Below are positions 32,636 to 43,441 of a DNA stretch of 64,000 nucleotides, piece after piece. The DNA is from Darksidea phi (lineage: Eukaryota > Ascomycota > Dothideomycetes > Pleosporales > Lentitheciaceae), in the NCBI GenBank assembly GCA_030770425.1, contig JASJFT010000115.1:79103-143102 (forward strand). The letters are read 5' to 3'. Position 1 is the stretch's first letter; each line of letters begins with the position of its first letter. The notes under the pieces were generated by a model. The model was not told the DNA's origin and did not search any database. It was given only the letters and a program-made list of their open reading frames with translations. The position numbers and the translations under genes are program-made.

Positions 32636-33422
32636 ATGGCGGCCGCATACCTGTCTAGGCGTGAGCTTCCTTCTTCCGCCATACAAATCCATTCCAGGTG
32701 ACTAACGATATCAAGTCGCCACTCGTCGCCTACCGTTACTGCCCAGCACGCCTTCTGCACTACGATTTCTCTCGACCACACACGTGAGCCCAAGACGTTA
32801 CCAAAGTCAGCATGCCAAACCGGCCATTCCCAGCTCGGCTCCCAAGCGTCTCCTCCCTTCCACGACGCCTCTACCCTCACAATCCGAGCCGTCCAACGCG
32901 GTCGAATATGTCCTGTAAGTTAACGGAAACACCCCTGTCAAGTCGATCCGAGAGGCTGACACACGCTCGAGAACGTCACTCGATCAGGTTGCCAACTGGG
33001 CACGACAAGGTTCAGTATGGCCACTCACTTTCGCCCTAGCATGTTGCGGCATTGAGATGATGCACTGCTCTATGCCTCGATACGACCAAGACCGTCTGGG
33101 CATCATCTTTCGAGCCTCTCCGCGTCAGGCCGACATTATGATTGTTGCCGGCACTGTCACCAACAAAATGGCTGCTGCTGTTCGACTGTGTTACGACCAG
33201 ATGCCAGACCCCAAATGGGTCATCAGCATGGGCAGTTGTGCCAATGGGGGCGGCTACTACCATTACAGTTACAGTGTTCTTCGTGGCGTCGACCGCATTT
33301 TGCCTGTAGACATTTACATTCCCGGCTGCCCACCGACCGCCGAGGCTCTGCTTTATGGTATTTTCCAACTGCAGAAGAAGATGCGAACTCAAAAGGTCAC
33401 GAGGATGTGGTATCGGAAGTAG
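32636..33422 (+). CDS. Complex I 20-kDa (PSST/NuoB/NDUFS7-like) subunit, divergent copy
   Basis: Three exons (32636-32660, 32716-32914, 32972-33422) encode 224 aa, all joined in phase. The N-terminus is an Arg/Ser/Thr/Pro-rich presequence with no acidic residue in its first 55 residues ([19 protein letters not shown]...), as expected for mitochondrial import. The core starts [19 protein letters not shown]. The four Cys that ligate Fe-S cluster N2 are present: Cys99 and Cys100 ([10 protein letters not shown]), Cys164 ([10 protein letters not shown]) and Cys194 (PGCPPT). By family knowledge it carries electrons to ubiquinone at the base of the peripheral arm. It differs at usually invariant sites: CCGIE instead of [13 protein letters not shown], and RGVDRIL instead of RGCDRIV. 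It could be the only copy of the genome or a diverged paralogue; its place beside a repeat island favours the latter. Confidence 0.88.
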
Positions 33423-34774
33423 AGAAAGTAGTGGTGCGCATGACGATGCAAACAAGTGTTGGGATCAAGATGCTGTAGTTAGATACAGGCGTATCGAGCT
33501 ATCTAAAGGTAGCCCAGTGTCAAGGTGCTAGTCTACATACGTACTAGTTTGCATATCCCACAGCTTCCGCATGTGCCAGAGCACATGGAATCAAACGATA
33601 TAGAAGACATTCACTTATCGACTATCTTCTGGCACTGTGACTATAGTTCCCTCGCCATCTTAGGTTTTGCAAGCTGTCATAAGAGGTTCGGCTTATAGTA
33701 TTAGGTCATAAGACGCAGCATCTCTTAAATCTCTAATTGTTGCTACTCTGTTGTTTATTTCAACTCTAGCTCCTGATCATTGCGAGATAGATGCGTAAAT
33801 CGTTAAGCTCTCTATTCCTAGCTGATTTTTACTTAGTTAACAGGCTCCTCTATGTGTGAAGTATTGCGTTAAAAAAGATGATTTTTGGCACTCTTTCGGC
33901 ACGAGTTGCCGACAACCTGCCACTAAATTCCCTCAGATGCTGTAGCTGGATTTAGATCCTGTTCGGTACAGGCTTCTGGAGGCGCTAAATTACCGTCAGA
34001 ACGCTTAATAATCGATCTGAGTTTGAAACTGACGGCATGTTCGGTAAAAATGAGGTTCTGTTAGTACTTCTAGTGGTGTTAGAAATAATGTGAAAATAGC
34101 TAATTTAAAACCCTTATTAGCGCTGATACAACCTATACCCGACCTTATTAAGCGATCTGGTACCTCTAGAAGTTTTTATATAGTCGCGAGGTACTATAGG
34201 ACGCTTAACTTTATCTCGCTCTAGCCCTGGCCCTGGCCCTAGCCGTTGGAGATATCTATCGGCTATCTATCGTAGTATACCAAATATTATAGCTCAGGCT
34301 TAGCCTATCCCTATCTCGAAAAGGGGAGGCTCGCTTATATAAGAGAAAACACGAAGCGAAAACCCTTCTTCTCCTTTTTATAGATATTAATAATATTATC
34401 AACGCTCGTTGTAGTTCCTTCTACCCTATACTAAGATAGATACCACCATCTTACATCAAACCATACCACGGTAGTACACCGCAAGCTTTTCAATAGACCA
34501 TTGCAGTTCTTCCTTCTGTGGCGACGCTATCTGATGGTTTTCGGTAGGCTTCGAATGACCGCCACGATGTGGCTGTGCGCGTCAGCGTGGCTTCGTTGCA
34601 GACATGCGTAAACCCCCGCTCAGCCTGGTTGAGATGAAAGTGCTCTTCTCGTGGAGGTCAGCTTCACCAGCATGCCGCGATAGCATTGAACAATAGTTTA
34701 CCAATCTTTAAAGCTCACGCACACATCTGTCTCACCGACTCTGCACTCGATGGGGCCTCTCGCGAGCAACGACG
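33423..34774. other. LTR-like and AT-biased intergenic DNA
   Basis: 33880-34440 has features of a degraded LTR: AT-rich decay, a TATA-like CTTATATAAG at 34335, and a short (GGCCCT)n run near 34224. I could not define ends or target duplications. The last 300 bp probably form the promoter of the kinase gene. Confidence 0.35.
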
Positions 34775-37503
34775 ATGCACCGCACCTCCTCCACTTTCCA
34801 ACCCTACGATCGCGCGACGGGGACTGAGCTCTCACGGAAACAACAAGCAGACTGTCAGGCCCACTACCTAGTAATCAAGGCTTATATTGACGGTGTCGAG
34901 AGCCGAGTCGCTTCGCCGGTACCATGGACTCGAAAAAAGCTACGCTACCCCACGGCCGACCTTCTTGACGCGATCGAGCGCCTAGCGGTCGATATAAGGC
35001 AGGGGAAACACACCGATTCGGGGGAAGAGGATGGTACAAGCAATGTAGAGCTCTGGGCAGAGGCCGACGGGCAGAGGATAGTGACATCGGCACCTGATGG
35101 AGCTGCGGCGGAGAGGTATCGGCATGCTGTCAATCTACTACACGAGCTAGTCAGCAGACTGGCCGACGTCAAGGAGAGCCCAGCAAGCTATTTATCCTCA
35201 GGTCTGCAAGGAAGGTCGTTACTTTCCCCTAGCTCTTTCGCCCTTGATGGCTCGAGCCCTAGCTCTCATGCCAGCACCGCTGCAGCGTCCAGGGCGTCGG
35301 AGCTAACTGCTAGCTCGACGAAGTCTGCAAGCAGCAGGACGTCAAATGGCATAGTGGAACCAGGTCATGCATGGCGAGGGCTTTCTCATGAAAGCGAAGA
35401 GGCTAGCTTTGAGATCGACCCGTTTGATGATCATGACCATGACCAGCTGGCTTACAATATGAGAGAGAAAGCCACCTACGACTGGGTTCTCGAGTATCTC
35501 CGAGGTGGTTGGCAGTCCAACAGTCTTGTAACCCCAGCCGAGTCAACAATTTCTCCACTCTCTCCTTCGGGAGATGAGTCGTCGTCTGTTGTAGGCATTC
35601 ACCATTTGCAACGAATCGACTCCGACAATTTATCGACCAATAGCGAGGATGCGGTGCCTTTCAGGGGCAGCTCCACTGGGGCTCGACCGGCAAAACCGAG
35701 TCGTCCAATACCTACCATGGCATCGCGTCTAAGGGGCAAGGTTCGCCACGACTATTCATATGGAGCAGGCGTCAAAGCATCGGCTGCGTCGGGGATTGAG
35801 CAATTCAAGACGCCAAAGTCTATCATGAGTGGAGGTACACTGTTCTGCACGCCGGATGACTCAAGCGAGGACACTTATCCCTTGGCACAAACCAGGTACG
35901 GCCTTTCACAGTATCCCTTTCAATCTAGCTTTCCTCAACGGTCTTCGCTCTACTCCGTGTCATGGACGCCATCTGATCATGTTTCTTTGATCCACTTATG
36001 CCCCCAGTGTATCGTACACAGTGATCTAGCAACATTCATCCATCTCATTAATTCAGTTTCTTTTCTTCTATGTTCAGACTCTAGGACTTCGCTCAAGTTT
36101 TATAGCAACAGCACATCGGCATGGAACAAATATCTGCGCCAGAAAGGCCTCATACCAGATCCATTTGAAGAGATGGACTGGTCAGGCAGAGGTCAACATG
36201 CGGAATTCGATCCTACCGAGGAAGCAGACATCCCTCTGAAACTCGAAAAAGCTCTCGGGTACAGCGTAAATGCCCTAGTGGAGAGTGTAAGATGCCGTCG
36301 CATTCGCCTCGCACGCAAAACGGTCAAAGTAAGTAGGCGTTTGAAGAAAGAAGAAGCCATGAAAGAAGTTGAGCACCTGCAACGACTCAAACACTCGCAT
36401 ATCATCCGTGTAGTAGGAACATATACACTCCCTCGGGTATTGTCTATATTGTTATATCCTGTCGCTGATTACACCCTCGACGTCTTCCTCGAGTCGATAG
36501 AGGACGACCTGCCCGCCGAAGAATGTGCAGCACGCTTGTACTCGGTGTCTACCTTCTTACGATGTCTCTCCAAAGCTGTTGCGTACATCCACGAGAAAGC
36601 CATGAAGCACATGGACATCAAACCTAAGAATCTCCTCATCCGCGATATGCACAATAGCATCATTTGCAACCAGGGAAAGTACAAGATCTACATTGCGGAT
36701 TTCGGCATTGCTCGTGCATATCAGTCGATCGACGACTGCAATACAGAGTCGCCTACAGCGTACACTAAAACATACGCAGCTCCAGAGGTTGTCGCACAGG
36801 AACGACGTGACCAAAGTGCAGACATCTTCTCTCTCGGCGCCGTTTATGGAGAGATGCTCGCTACCCTCGCTATGAGAATCAATCCTGAGGTCTCCAACCT
36901 GGACCTTCTCCACGCTATTCGCGAAAGCGACCTGTCCGACCACTCTTACGCCGCTCACACTTCCACCATCCAAAGGTGGCTCCGTAGACTCTCACTCACA
37001 TCGTACGGCTTCGAATCAGACACCGACCACTCGCACATCACGGAACTTGTGGCGCGTATGCTTAGTAAAGACCCTACGGAACGCCCAACTGCGGCCACTA
37101 TCGTCAACAATATTCCCTTCCTTGCATTCTGTTGCGATGTAAATGGCGGATCGGAGCCATTTGAGGCAGCCGATAGGAAGTTAGAAGGGCAGTTGTATGA
37201 TCGTGCGATGGAAATTGCAGAAGCGGATGAGAGGTATTGGAGGTGCGAGGTTGAAGGGTGTGTTAAGGTGTATTCCAGTCCGGGGAGGTTAACATATCAT
37301 ATGTCGGTGAGTAAGAAGTAGCATGGTAAATGCGTGACGGCACGTTTGTACTGACGGCAAGTCAGAATGGTCATGGAGAGGATCTTGAAGCTGTTCCCGA
37401 GGCAACCGAAAAACCCGAATACCACGCGTCGGATGAGATCGATACTGAGGGCGTAGATGGAGTTGCAGCGCAAGGTCAACGGCATGCTTGGTCGACCTTT
37501 TGA
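34775..37503 (+). CDS. Protein kinase with C-terminal C2H2 zinc finger
   Basis: Exon 1 is 34775-37306 and exon 2 is 37366-37503 (59-nt intron, GTGAGT..GTCAG). The product has 889 aa if no other intron exists. Residues 1-300 are Ser-rich, with a helical segment at about 75-130. The kinase domain (about 490-790) has an atypical nucleotide loop, an HMDIKPKN catalytic loop (HMD for HRD), ADFGIAR and an APEVV motif. The finger CEVEGC...RLTYHMSNGH (C-x4-C-x12-H-x4-H) is only complete after splicing, because its last His is in exon 2. A stop-free 69-nt stretch, 36009-36077 (GTATCG..TTCAG), reads like an in-frame intron. Substrate and pathway are unknown. Similar kinase-finger proteins occur in filamentous ascomycetes (family knowledge, not verified here). 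Confidence 0.82.
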
Positions 37504-38017
37504 ACTGCCTTGTCAATATGCACGTCACCAACAAGCCTTGTGTGCATCAAATTGCAGGTAGACGCGTCCGACAGAAAAGCCACTTTCTTATTGCCCCTTA
37601 AAGGGTAATCAGGATAAGCGATGCATATAACAAGTCATACGTCTAGCTGTTTAGTCGGGTGCGCCTACGCCGTGTAAGAAGTAGCACAGCGATTTTACTC
37701 CTAGGCGTACACGCAAGCGGTTAAAGCTGCAGCACCCTTTCACCGGTGCAGGCTAATCATAAGTAGCGGCGAGCAGTAAAACGCCTCTGCGACGACTTTC
37801 GCCAGTTTTCGCCATTTTAGGTGAGCATGTTCAGCTGTGGCTGGGCTAGGCCCAAATTCGATAGCTACATGCATGCGACTCCTTGCTAGGCGCGCCTTTT
37901 CCGAAGAGCTGAAAATGCTGTCGCTTGATTTGACAAGGCTGGGTGTCGACTACCGTGAACTAGGTATTAGAGGGTGTCGAGTCCTTCTCCGAGCTCTTTT
38001 ATCGTTTACCTCCAGCT
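37504..38017. other. Intergenic, nothing recognised
   Basis: Promoter region of the next plus-strand gene. An overlapping frame at 37837-38385 is a shadow. Confidence 0.4.
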
Positions 38018-39868
38018 ATGGTATCGACAAAGGGGCCATCCTACGGGCGGATTGTCGTCTGCCTTGCCGCTCTACGTGCGGTCACCACTCTCGCTGCGCC
38101 ATCGGAGCCAAAACAGAACATCACCGTCACGGTGCCAGAAGGTACTACGCAATATGGGAATTCGGAACTTATTTGCACGCCGGCCAAATGGAAGGACATT
38201 GCCTTGTTTTTCTTGGTAAATTACGTTACACACGCTCTGACGACAGTGGTCCTCCCCGGAGAAGGCTGGGAATCCTACATGACGAACGCGTTGGCCGCTC
38301 TCTTGTTTCCCGGCTTCGGCGCCTACCGCGGCTTGCGCGCGATCTTTGTGGGCTGGGCTACGGTCCGGAAGCGCTTCAGGTCTGAACCGTGGGAGGAAGG
38401 AGAAAGTGCCAATATGCACAAACACAAGGCTAGGAGGGCGCGTGATTTACAGAAGGCGAGACGGGCGGGCGCACTGTGTATGATGGTAAGGAATGCCGAT
38501 TGGAAACCGCAAGACGGCGATGAGATAGCTAAGAATGTATTGCTGGTGGAGGGATCAAGAAGGACGGTGCTAGACGGCAACGGAAAGAAAGAAGCATTAG
38601 TTACCGAACGAGACCTTGGGACAGCGACTCAAGACGATGGGCAATCTCTCCTAGGAGCAGCCGCAGATATTGAAATGCGGTCCATCTCTGCAGATGCAGG
38701 GGCTTCAGGAATACGGTTACACATGTACCCCACTCCATGGACATACTGCCGGAAGTCTAGCCCAGATTCCGTCGGCTCACGCACAATCCGTTGCGCGCCA
38801 GCAGAGCCCGGACGCGGCTACTCCATTATCATGCTCCCCCCCTGCACGCCCGTTCGAAACCTTCTCGACGACCACGCTATTGACCGCATCAACTCCCAAT
38901 TCGACATAATGCGCAGTTTGGTCGCCCTCGTGCAGGCTCTACTCGCCATCCAGACACTCTACCAGACGCGCGGTGACCAGCTCGACCGTTACGGATATGC
39001 GGCGTTCGGACTAACAGTTGCGCCTTATGCGGTCATGAGTCTTGTGAATCTCCTCGGTGCACTGAGTAGGCCGGAATACGATGCCGTGTATTTAGTTGGA
39101 TCGCCCGTCATGGTCGAAGAGAGGAGAAGAAAAGGGTTGGATGGGTATTACGACGGCGTGGTGGGCGAAGTCTTCGAAGCGGATACGGACCGCAACGACT
39201 CCTTCTCGGACAATCTGATCGAACATGGAACGCAGTTTATCAAGAGCCCTGTGAGATTCGTCACCATCGACAACGAGTTATATGCGTGCTTCCCGAGCTG
39301 GGGCATTGCTTCTTCTTCGTTGTACACCACGCCGGAAGATACACTGATCAAGGTGGACGTGTCTACTGCATCGGCCCCCTCGTCATCGGAGGGCAGAGCC
39401 CTTTTCATCCCAAACTCTTCACCCTTTTCCTACAACCTCGCAGACAAAAGTCCCCTCCGGGAAGCTCTCCCCTCGCCACCCGCCCTCGACACCTTCAAAT
39501 GGCCCAGCAAGATCCTGCCCCGCAGCACGCGCTACATTAAGCGGAGTCGGTACTTCGCCTTCGCCATCTCACTGACGCCCATCATCCTCATCCAAGCGCT
39601 CTCCGGCTTCAGAGCGGGGTCGAGTACGGTGATCCAGCGAGCCATTACCATGCTGTGGCTGGCGTGGGGCAGCGCGATCGGATTTCTAGTCGCCAAGTAC
39701 GAGAAGAGCGATACGATTGGGGAGAAGGCCGACGGCGTGACGGAGGTGTGGAGTGTACTGGTCAAGGCTTTTTTCTTTTTGCTGCTGGGGTCACCGGCGG
39801 TGGCTGGGTGGGTGGTTGTGGCGATGATGTTGAAGGATTATGGGAGGTGTGTCAAGTTGCCGGATTAG
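38018..39868 (+). CDS. Uncharacterised fungal multi-span membrane protein (616 aa)
   Basis: Single exon from ATG 38018. A signal-like N-terminus (IVVCLAALRAVTTLAA) precedes a short lumenal part with an N-glycosylation site (NITV). Helices are visible at DIALFFLVNYVTHALTTVVL, ALAALLFPGFGAYRGL, IMRSLVALVQALLAIQ, YAAFGLTVAPYAVMSLVNLL, FAFAISLTPIILIQALSGF, AITMLWLAWGSAIGFLVA and AFFFLLLGSPAVAGWVVVAM. A charged loop of about 150 residues lies between the second and third groups. The shape fits a family of fungal integral membrane proteins without known activity. No transporter signature was seen. Confidence 0.75.
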   Translation: MVSTKGPSYGRIVVCLAALRAVTTLAAPSEPKQNITVTVPEGTTQYGNSELICTPAKWKDIALFFLVNYVTHALTTVVLPGEGWESYMTNALAALLFPGFGAYRGLRAIFVGWATVRKRFRSEPWEEGESANMHKHKARRARDLQKARRAGALCMMVRNADWKPQDGDEIAKNVLLVEGSRRTVLDGNGKKEALVTERDLGTATQDDGQSLLGAAADIEMRSISADAGASGIRLHMYPTPWTYCRKSSPDSVGSRTIRCAPAEPGRGYSIIMLPPCTPVRNLLDDHAIDRINSQFDIMRSLVALVQALLAIQTLYQTRGDQLDRYGYAAFGLTVAPYAVMSLVNLLGALSRPEYDAVYLVGSPVMVEERRRKGLDGYYDGVVGEVFEADTDRNDSFSDNLIEHGTQFIKSPVRFVTIDNELYACFPSWGIASSSLYTTPEDTLIKVDVSTASAPSSSEGRALFIPNSSPFSYNLADKSPLREALPSPPALDTFKWPSKILPRSTRYIKRSRYFAFAISLTPIILIQALSGFRAGSSTVIQRAITMLWLAWGSAIGFLVAKYEKSDTIGEKADGVTEVWSVLVKAFFFLLLGSPAVAGWVVVAMMLKDYGRCVKLPD

Positions 39869-41081
39869 TAGCTTCTGCGTTGCTGGTTGTCGTATAGACT
39901 TTTACACTGGACGAACTTCAGATTTGTTCCTTTATTATGCACTGAAGGTTTTTCTGGATGGATGGCGATGGCAGTTCCAAGGTCCGAAATTATTCCCGCC
40001 ACATCGGCCAACTATAAAATCTCCGGTCTACGAAACCCCCTCTTCCCTTTATACGAACCACTCGCCATCAAGATACGCCTAAAGTCCCTACTCGGCCCCT
40101 TACTCGGCAGACAATGCCACCTTCCTCCACACTCGCCCTCAAATCTCTCGAGCGAGCACTTAAAATCCTTTCCCCACTCCCACGAGCTAAACCATTTCCC
40201 AGCACTCCTTCGAAACTCCACAATATGCCCCTCCCCCAAATCCGCCAACCCCCCTAATCAATCCCAAAATACAGAAACCCTCATTATAAACGGACAAACC
40301 GAACACAACTCCTCTGCGCCGCAAGCCAATCCAACCAAAGCAGAAAAAAACAAACTATTTCCAAACAGCCAACGTACCTATCCTCAATCGCCAAGTTAAA
40401 AGCTACGCCGTACGAAAGAATCTCAGATACAAGTAGAAGCTCGATATAGCCGTGAGTACTCAATACATAGGTCAAATTGTAGATGAGAAAGTAGGTCTAG
40501 CTTATGCTCATTCCTTGGAACCAGCACGCATATAGAGGACGGCTCGTCGGCTTTGTATAGTGGTTGTGACGGGTATACTACTGTGTTTCGTTTCGTGCGG
40601 ACCTTACAGGAGAGGCTCCTGTTATGAGAATTCAAACAAATAGTGGGTGTGGCTCGGTAAATACAGTATCTAGCATAGTTTTTGTGGTTGTGTTGAGCGT
40701 TGTATGGAATTTAGCTCTAGTGAGTGAGTAATGTCGCCTAGGAACTCTTTTGAAGCTTGAATTACTTTTTAGGGTGTTTCTGCGTTGGTTTCAGATAATG
40801 GCGTATGGGTGATAGTTGCGAACTTGGGAGTAGAGGAACTTTCGGATGGTGTGTGCGGTCAAACTAAGGCGAGAATTAAAGGTTTCGATGATTCATCATA
40901 CGTTTTTGCTGCATTCCTGGTTCTTTGGTTTTCGCCAAGGACCTCCTACAAGCTACATACTACATGTGGCGCCTGATGATTGTATTCTTTTTAAAAATCG
41001 AAAATTACATTACATATGCTGCTGCATACGACTTCAGCTATTTGATGACATAAACAGGCCAACCATTTCTCTCACACCTCT
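39869..41081. other. Intergenic, contains repeat copy D
   Basis: 1.2 kb between convergent genes. The 171-codon frame at 39887-40399 is Pro/Ser/Asn-rich low-complexity sequence without recognisable domain and is not called. Confidence 0.4.
40566..40650 (+). repeat. Dispersed repeat, copy D (partial)
   Basis: The segment with CTACTGTGTTTCG, TTTCGTGCGGACCTTACAG and ATTCAAACAAATAG matches the core of copies A, B and C. The 5' half (TTCGAAACATCACC..) is missing. Confidence 0.65.
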
Positions 41082-41946
41082 CTACTGATGCTCGCGAGCG
41101 CCATCCACCGAAATATCGACTTTCTCGTTGTAGAAACAGAGGTGTCCGGCAACGGGCGCGCTCTCGGAAGTCGGATAGCGATAGTACCACACCAGGTCTT
41201 TGTACTCTTTTCCATTCACGATGACGTCGTAATAGTTTGCTTTACCCTTATACGGACAGTATGTCTCTGTGCTGCTCTCCTTCAGATACTCCCACTTGAC
41301 GCTCGTCGGCGGCAGGTAGTACCGTGACCGCAGCATAGTTTCAAAGAGAAACAGAGCGTTTGAACTTTCGGCCAAGACCACGCCGTCAAGCTCAACTTTG
41401 ATGGTGCGCGTCGAGTTCAAGATGTCGATGCGTTTGTAGGGATCTTTAGGGTGGCCGATGATAGGGACGTCTTCTTCAAACCATTGATCCATTTCTTTGA
41501 AGTCGATCTTGACGAGATCTTTCAGTGGTCCGGAGTTAAAGACCAGAAGTCGGCTTGTGCTTCTTTCTCCTACCGAGAGCTTGCCGAAATGTACTGCTTC
41601 TTTGGTCCCTTCCACGGGGCATATTCTGGTGAAGGTAGCATCTGGGGTGAAGCTCGAAACGGGAATATATAATCTTCGATTTCGTTAGATGTACGAGAGA
41701 CGATACTGACTTAATCAAAAGGGCAGCTTCTTACTGAGGGTAATACGGATGCTCCCAGACATAGTACGCATTGGTGGTGTCAAATGCGTATTTTGCATTT
41801 AACAATCCCCTTATTCGTCGCGGTGTCGATTCATGCTTGTGCGGCCCTTCGGATGCGAGCTTTTGGGCCAAAATCTCAAGACTATATCGAATCAGCTTCT
41901 CCATGCATAAGCGTAAGGATGTCACTCACTCGCTTGCGTGGGTCAT
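41082..41946 (-). CDS. DUF427 domain protein (251 aa)
   Basis: Three exons (41946-41930, 41881-41735, 41673-41082) encode 251 aa. The first exon has only 17 nt (MTHAS + 2 nt), and its GTGAGT donor fits the phase of exon 2. Residues about 35-130 and 145-240 each look like a DUF427 unit: an AYYVWEHPYYPQLYIPVSSF start, then VKVELDGVVLAESSNALFLFE, YYLPPTSVKWEYL, STETYCPYKGKANYYDV and WYYRYPTSESAPVAGHLCFY. The second unit carries the typical CPYKG and the YYRYP/NEKVD pattern. DUF427 proteins occur in bacteria and fungi, and their biochemical role is not established. There is no signal peptide, so a cytosolic location is likely. Confidence 0.9.
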
Positions 41947-42718
41947 GCTGTGATAAGTCACAACTGTCAGTCAAAGTGGTAGATGATCTCAAATTAGAGA
42001 CACTTGAACGGTGTAGTCAGGAGGATTTTTTGAAGTACGATGTGAACTATATATGCATGTATTGTCTGATGAGTGAACACGATGACGATGGAGGCGGGGA
42101 AGATTAGCAAGCGGCAAGCATTTGTCATGTGAGACTAACTAGAAAGGGTATGGCGCTGCTTCTACCAGCAACGGCATTCAATGTTAAGGTGGTTTAATGT
42201 TACATGGGCCACCGAACTAAATAACCATGATTCAGTTGAAAGCGCAATAGATGTTGAGGTGGCAGAGTTGAGTCATCGTGAAAGGGAGATGTGCGGTTAC
42301 AGGAAGCCATTGATACAGTTGTAGATTGGAAGAGAGAAATGATATTAGAAGGTATCCTAACGACTCCTACCAATACTGTCCAGAGCCAATTTTCAAGCTG
42401 CTCATTCCATGGAACAGCCTTGAGCACCCGGTGCCCGCCATCGTGACGCTAGTGACATTGCCAAGCAGCTTTGCCGGACATAATCAAGATGTCGGCAGGT
42501 CGTCGAAGAAGATGAAGAAGATATCGCGACCATAGAGAGAGAGAGAGAGGCTGATGAACAGAGAAAGATAGAAGATAGAGTAGGATTATAGAAAGGAGGG
42601 GTCCACCGTGAAGTCATGTCGTCGTGTAGGTGAATGATCCCGCCATGACAGATGTTGACACAATACTATTCTTGGCTGAGCCCGGAGAGTTCTGCAAACG
42701 GAGAAGACGACAGAGAGT
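41947..42718. other. Intergenic, nothing recognised
   Basis: Includes a short (GAGA)n run at about 42535-42550. No coding exon or recurring repeat was seen. Confidence 0.4.
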
Positions 42719-43441
42719 CTATGAGCCGTACCGGTGCTTGGCTTCCTCCTTGCTGGGGTCGGGGCAGACCGGAGGCCACACATTTGCCTGGAACTCTCCC
42801 GGCGCGATGTTGTTGCCGGCAGTTTCGTAGACTATGCACTATCAGCGTACGATCTCTATGTTGTAGCCGTACGAAATCTCACAGCAGTAGATGCGGCCTG
42901 GGAACTTGTTGGTGAAGTCATCGCACTTGCTGAGTGCGCATCCAAGACGAGAGCTGTCACGCCACACCATCTGCGTAAAGTGACCGAAGACATCTTTGTA
43001 CTCCGGGCTGCCGTAAGGATACTTCGTCTCTTCTTCGTGCCAACCGTGAATAGCATCGCGCGCGAAAGTGAGCCAAATGGCGCGTTTTTCAGGAGAGGGG
43101 CCCACACCCGAGAGGTTGCTGCCACCACGATCCTGTGCACGCGAGTAAGTAGATATCACTATGTTCTGCGCAGGATGAGCACTGACATGTTGCACCTTCT
43201 GGGTACAAGCATTGACAGAGTCAAAGGCGGCCTTGGCCAGGTTGGCGTCCCACACTAGGTCCTGAGCGCAGTGGATGCGACGCCAGAACCAGTGAGCATT
43301 CAAGACAGTACTAATGAACTCCTCGTCGTCGATGTGCGGGACCTCTGGGTCTTCGCGCGAGCCGCGCGCCTGGATTTCGTTGGTTGGGGCAGCGACGGCG
43401 ATGTTGGCGACGGCCAGAGCAAGGAGGGTACTGAGCTTCAT
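42719..43441 (-). CDS. Secreted CAP/PR-1-like protein
   Basis: The signal peptide MKLSTLLALAVANIAVAA starts at ATG 43441. The coding sequence runs 43441-42883 and 42831-42719, with a 51-nt intron (GTGAGA..CATAG) that restores the family C-terminus FYETAGNNIAPGEFQANVWPP. A second, stop-free 54-nt intron (43186-43133, GTCAGT..GCACAG) is likely; its removal would give 205 aa instead of 223. CAP signatures: LNAHWFWRRIHCAQDLVWDANLAKAA, HEEETKYPYG, and HFTQMVWRDSSRLGCALSKC with the His/Glu pocket residues. The protein is extracellular. Fungal PR-1 proteins bind sterols and fatty acids, and some act in virulence (family knowledge). Confidence 0.9.

Noticed and set aside
32374..32880. 168-codon minus-strand frame opposite the PSST-like gene
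   Set aside because: It overlaps exons 1 and 2 of a gene with strong family support and has no features of its own.
26467..34774. Possible biosynthetic gene cluster around the APH-like and PSST-like genes
   Set aside because: No PKS, NRPS, terpene cyclase, P450, transporter or regulator is present in the segment.
39887..40399. 170-codon plus-strand frame after the membrane protein gene
   Set aside because: Pro/Ser/Asn-rich low-complexity sequence, no family, runs close to a repeat copy.
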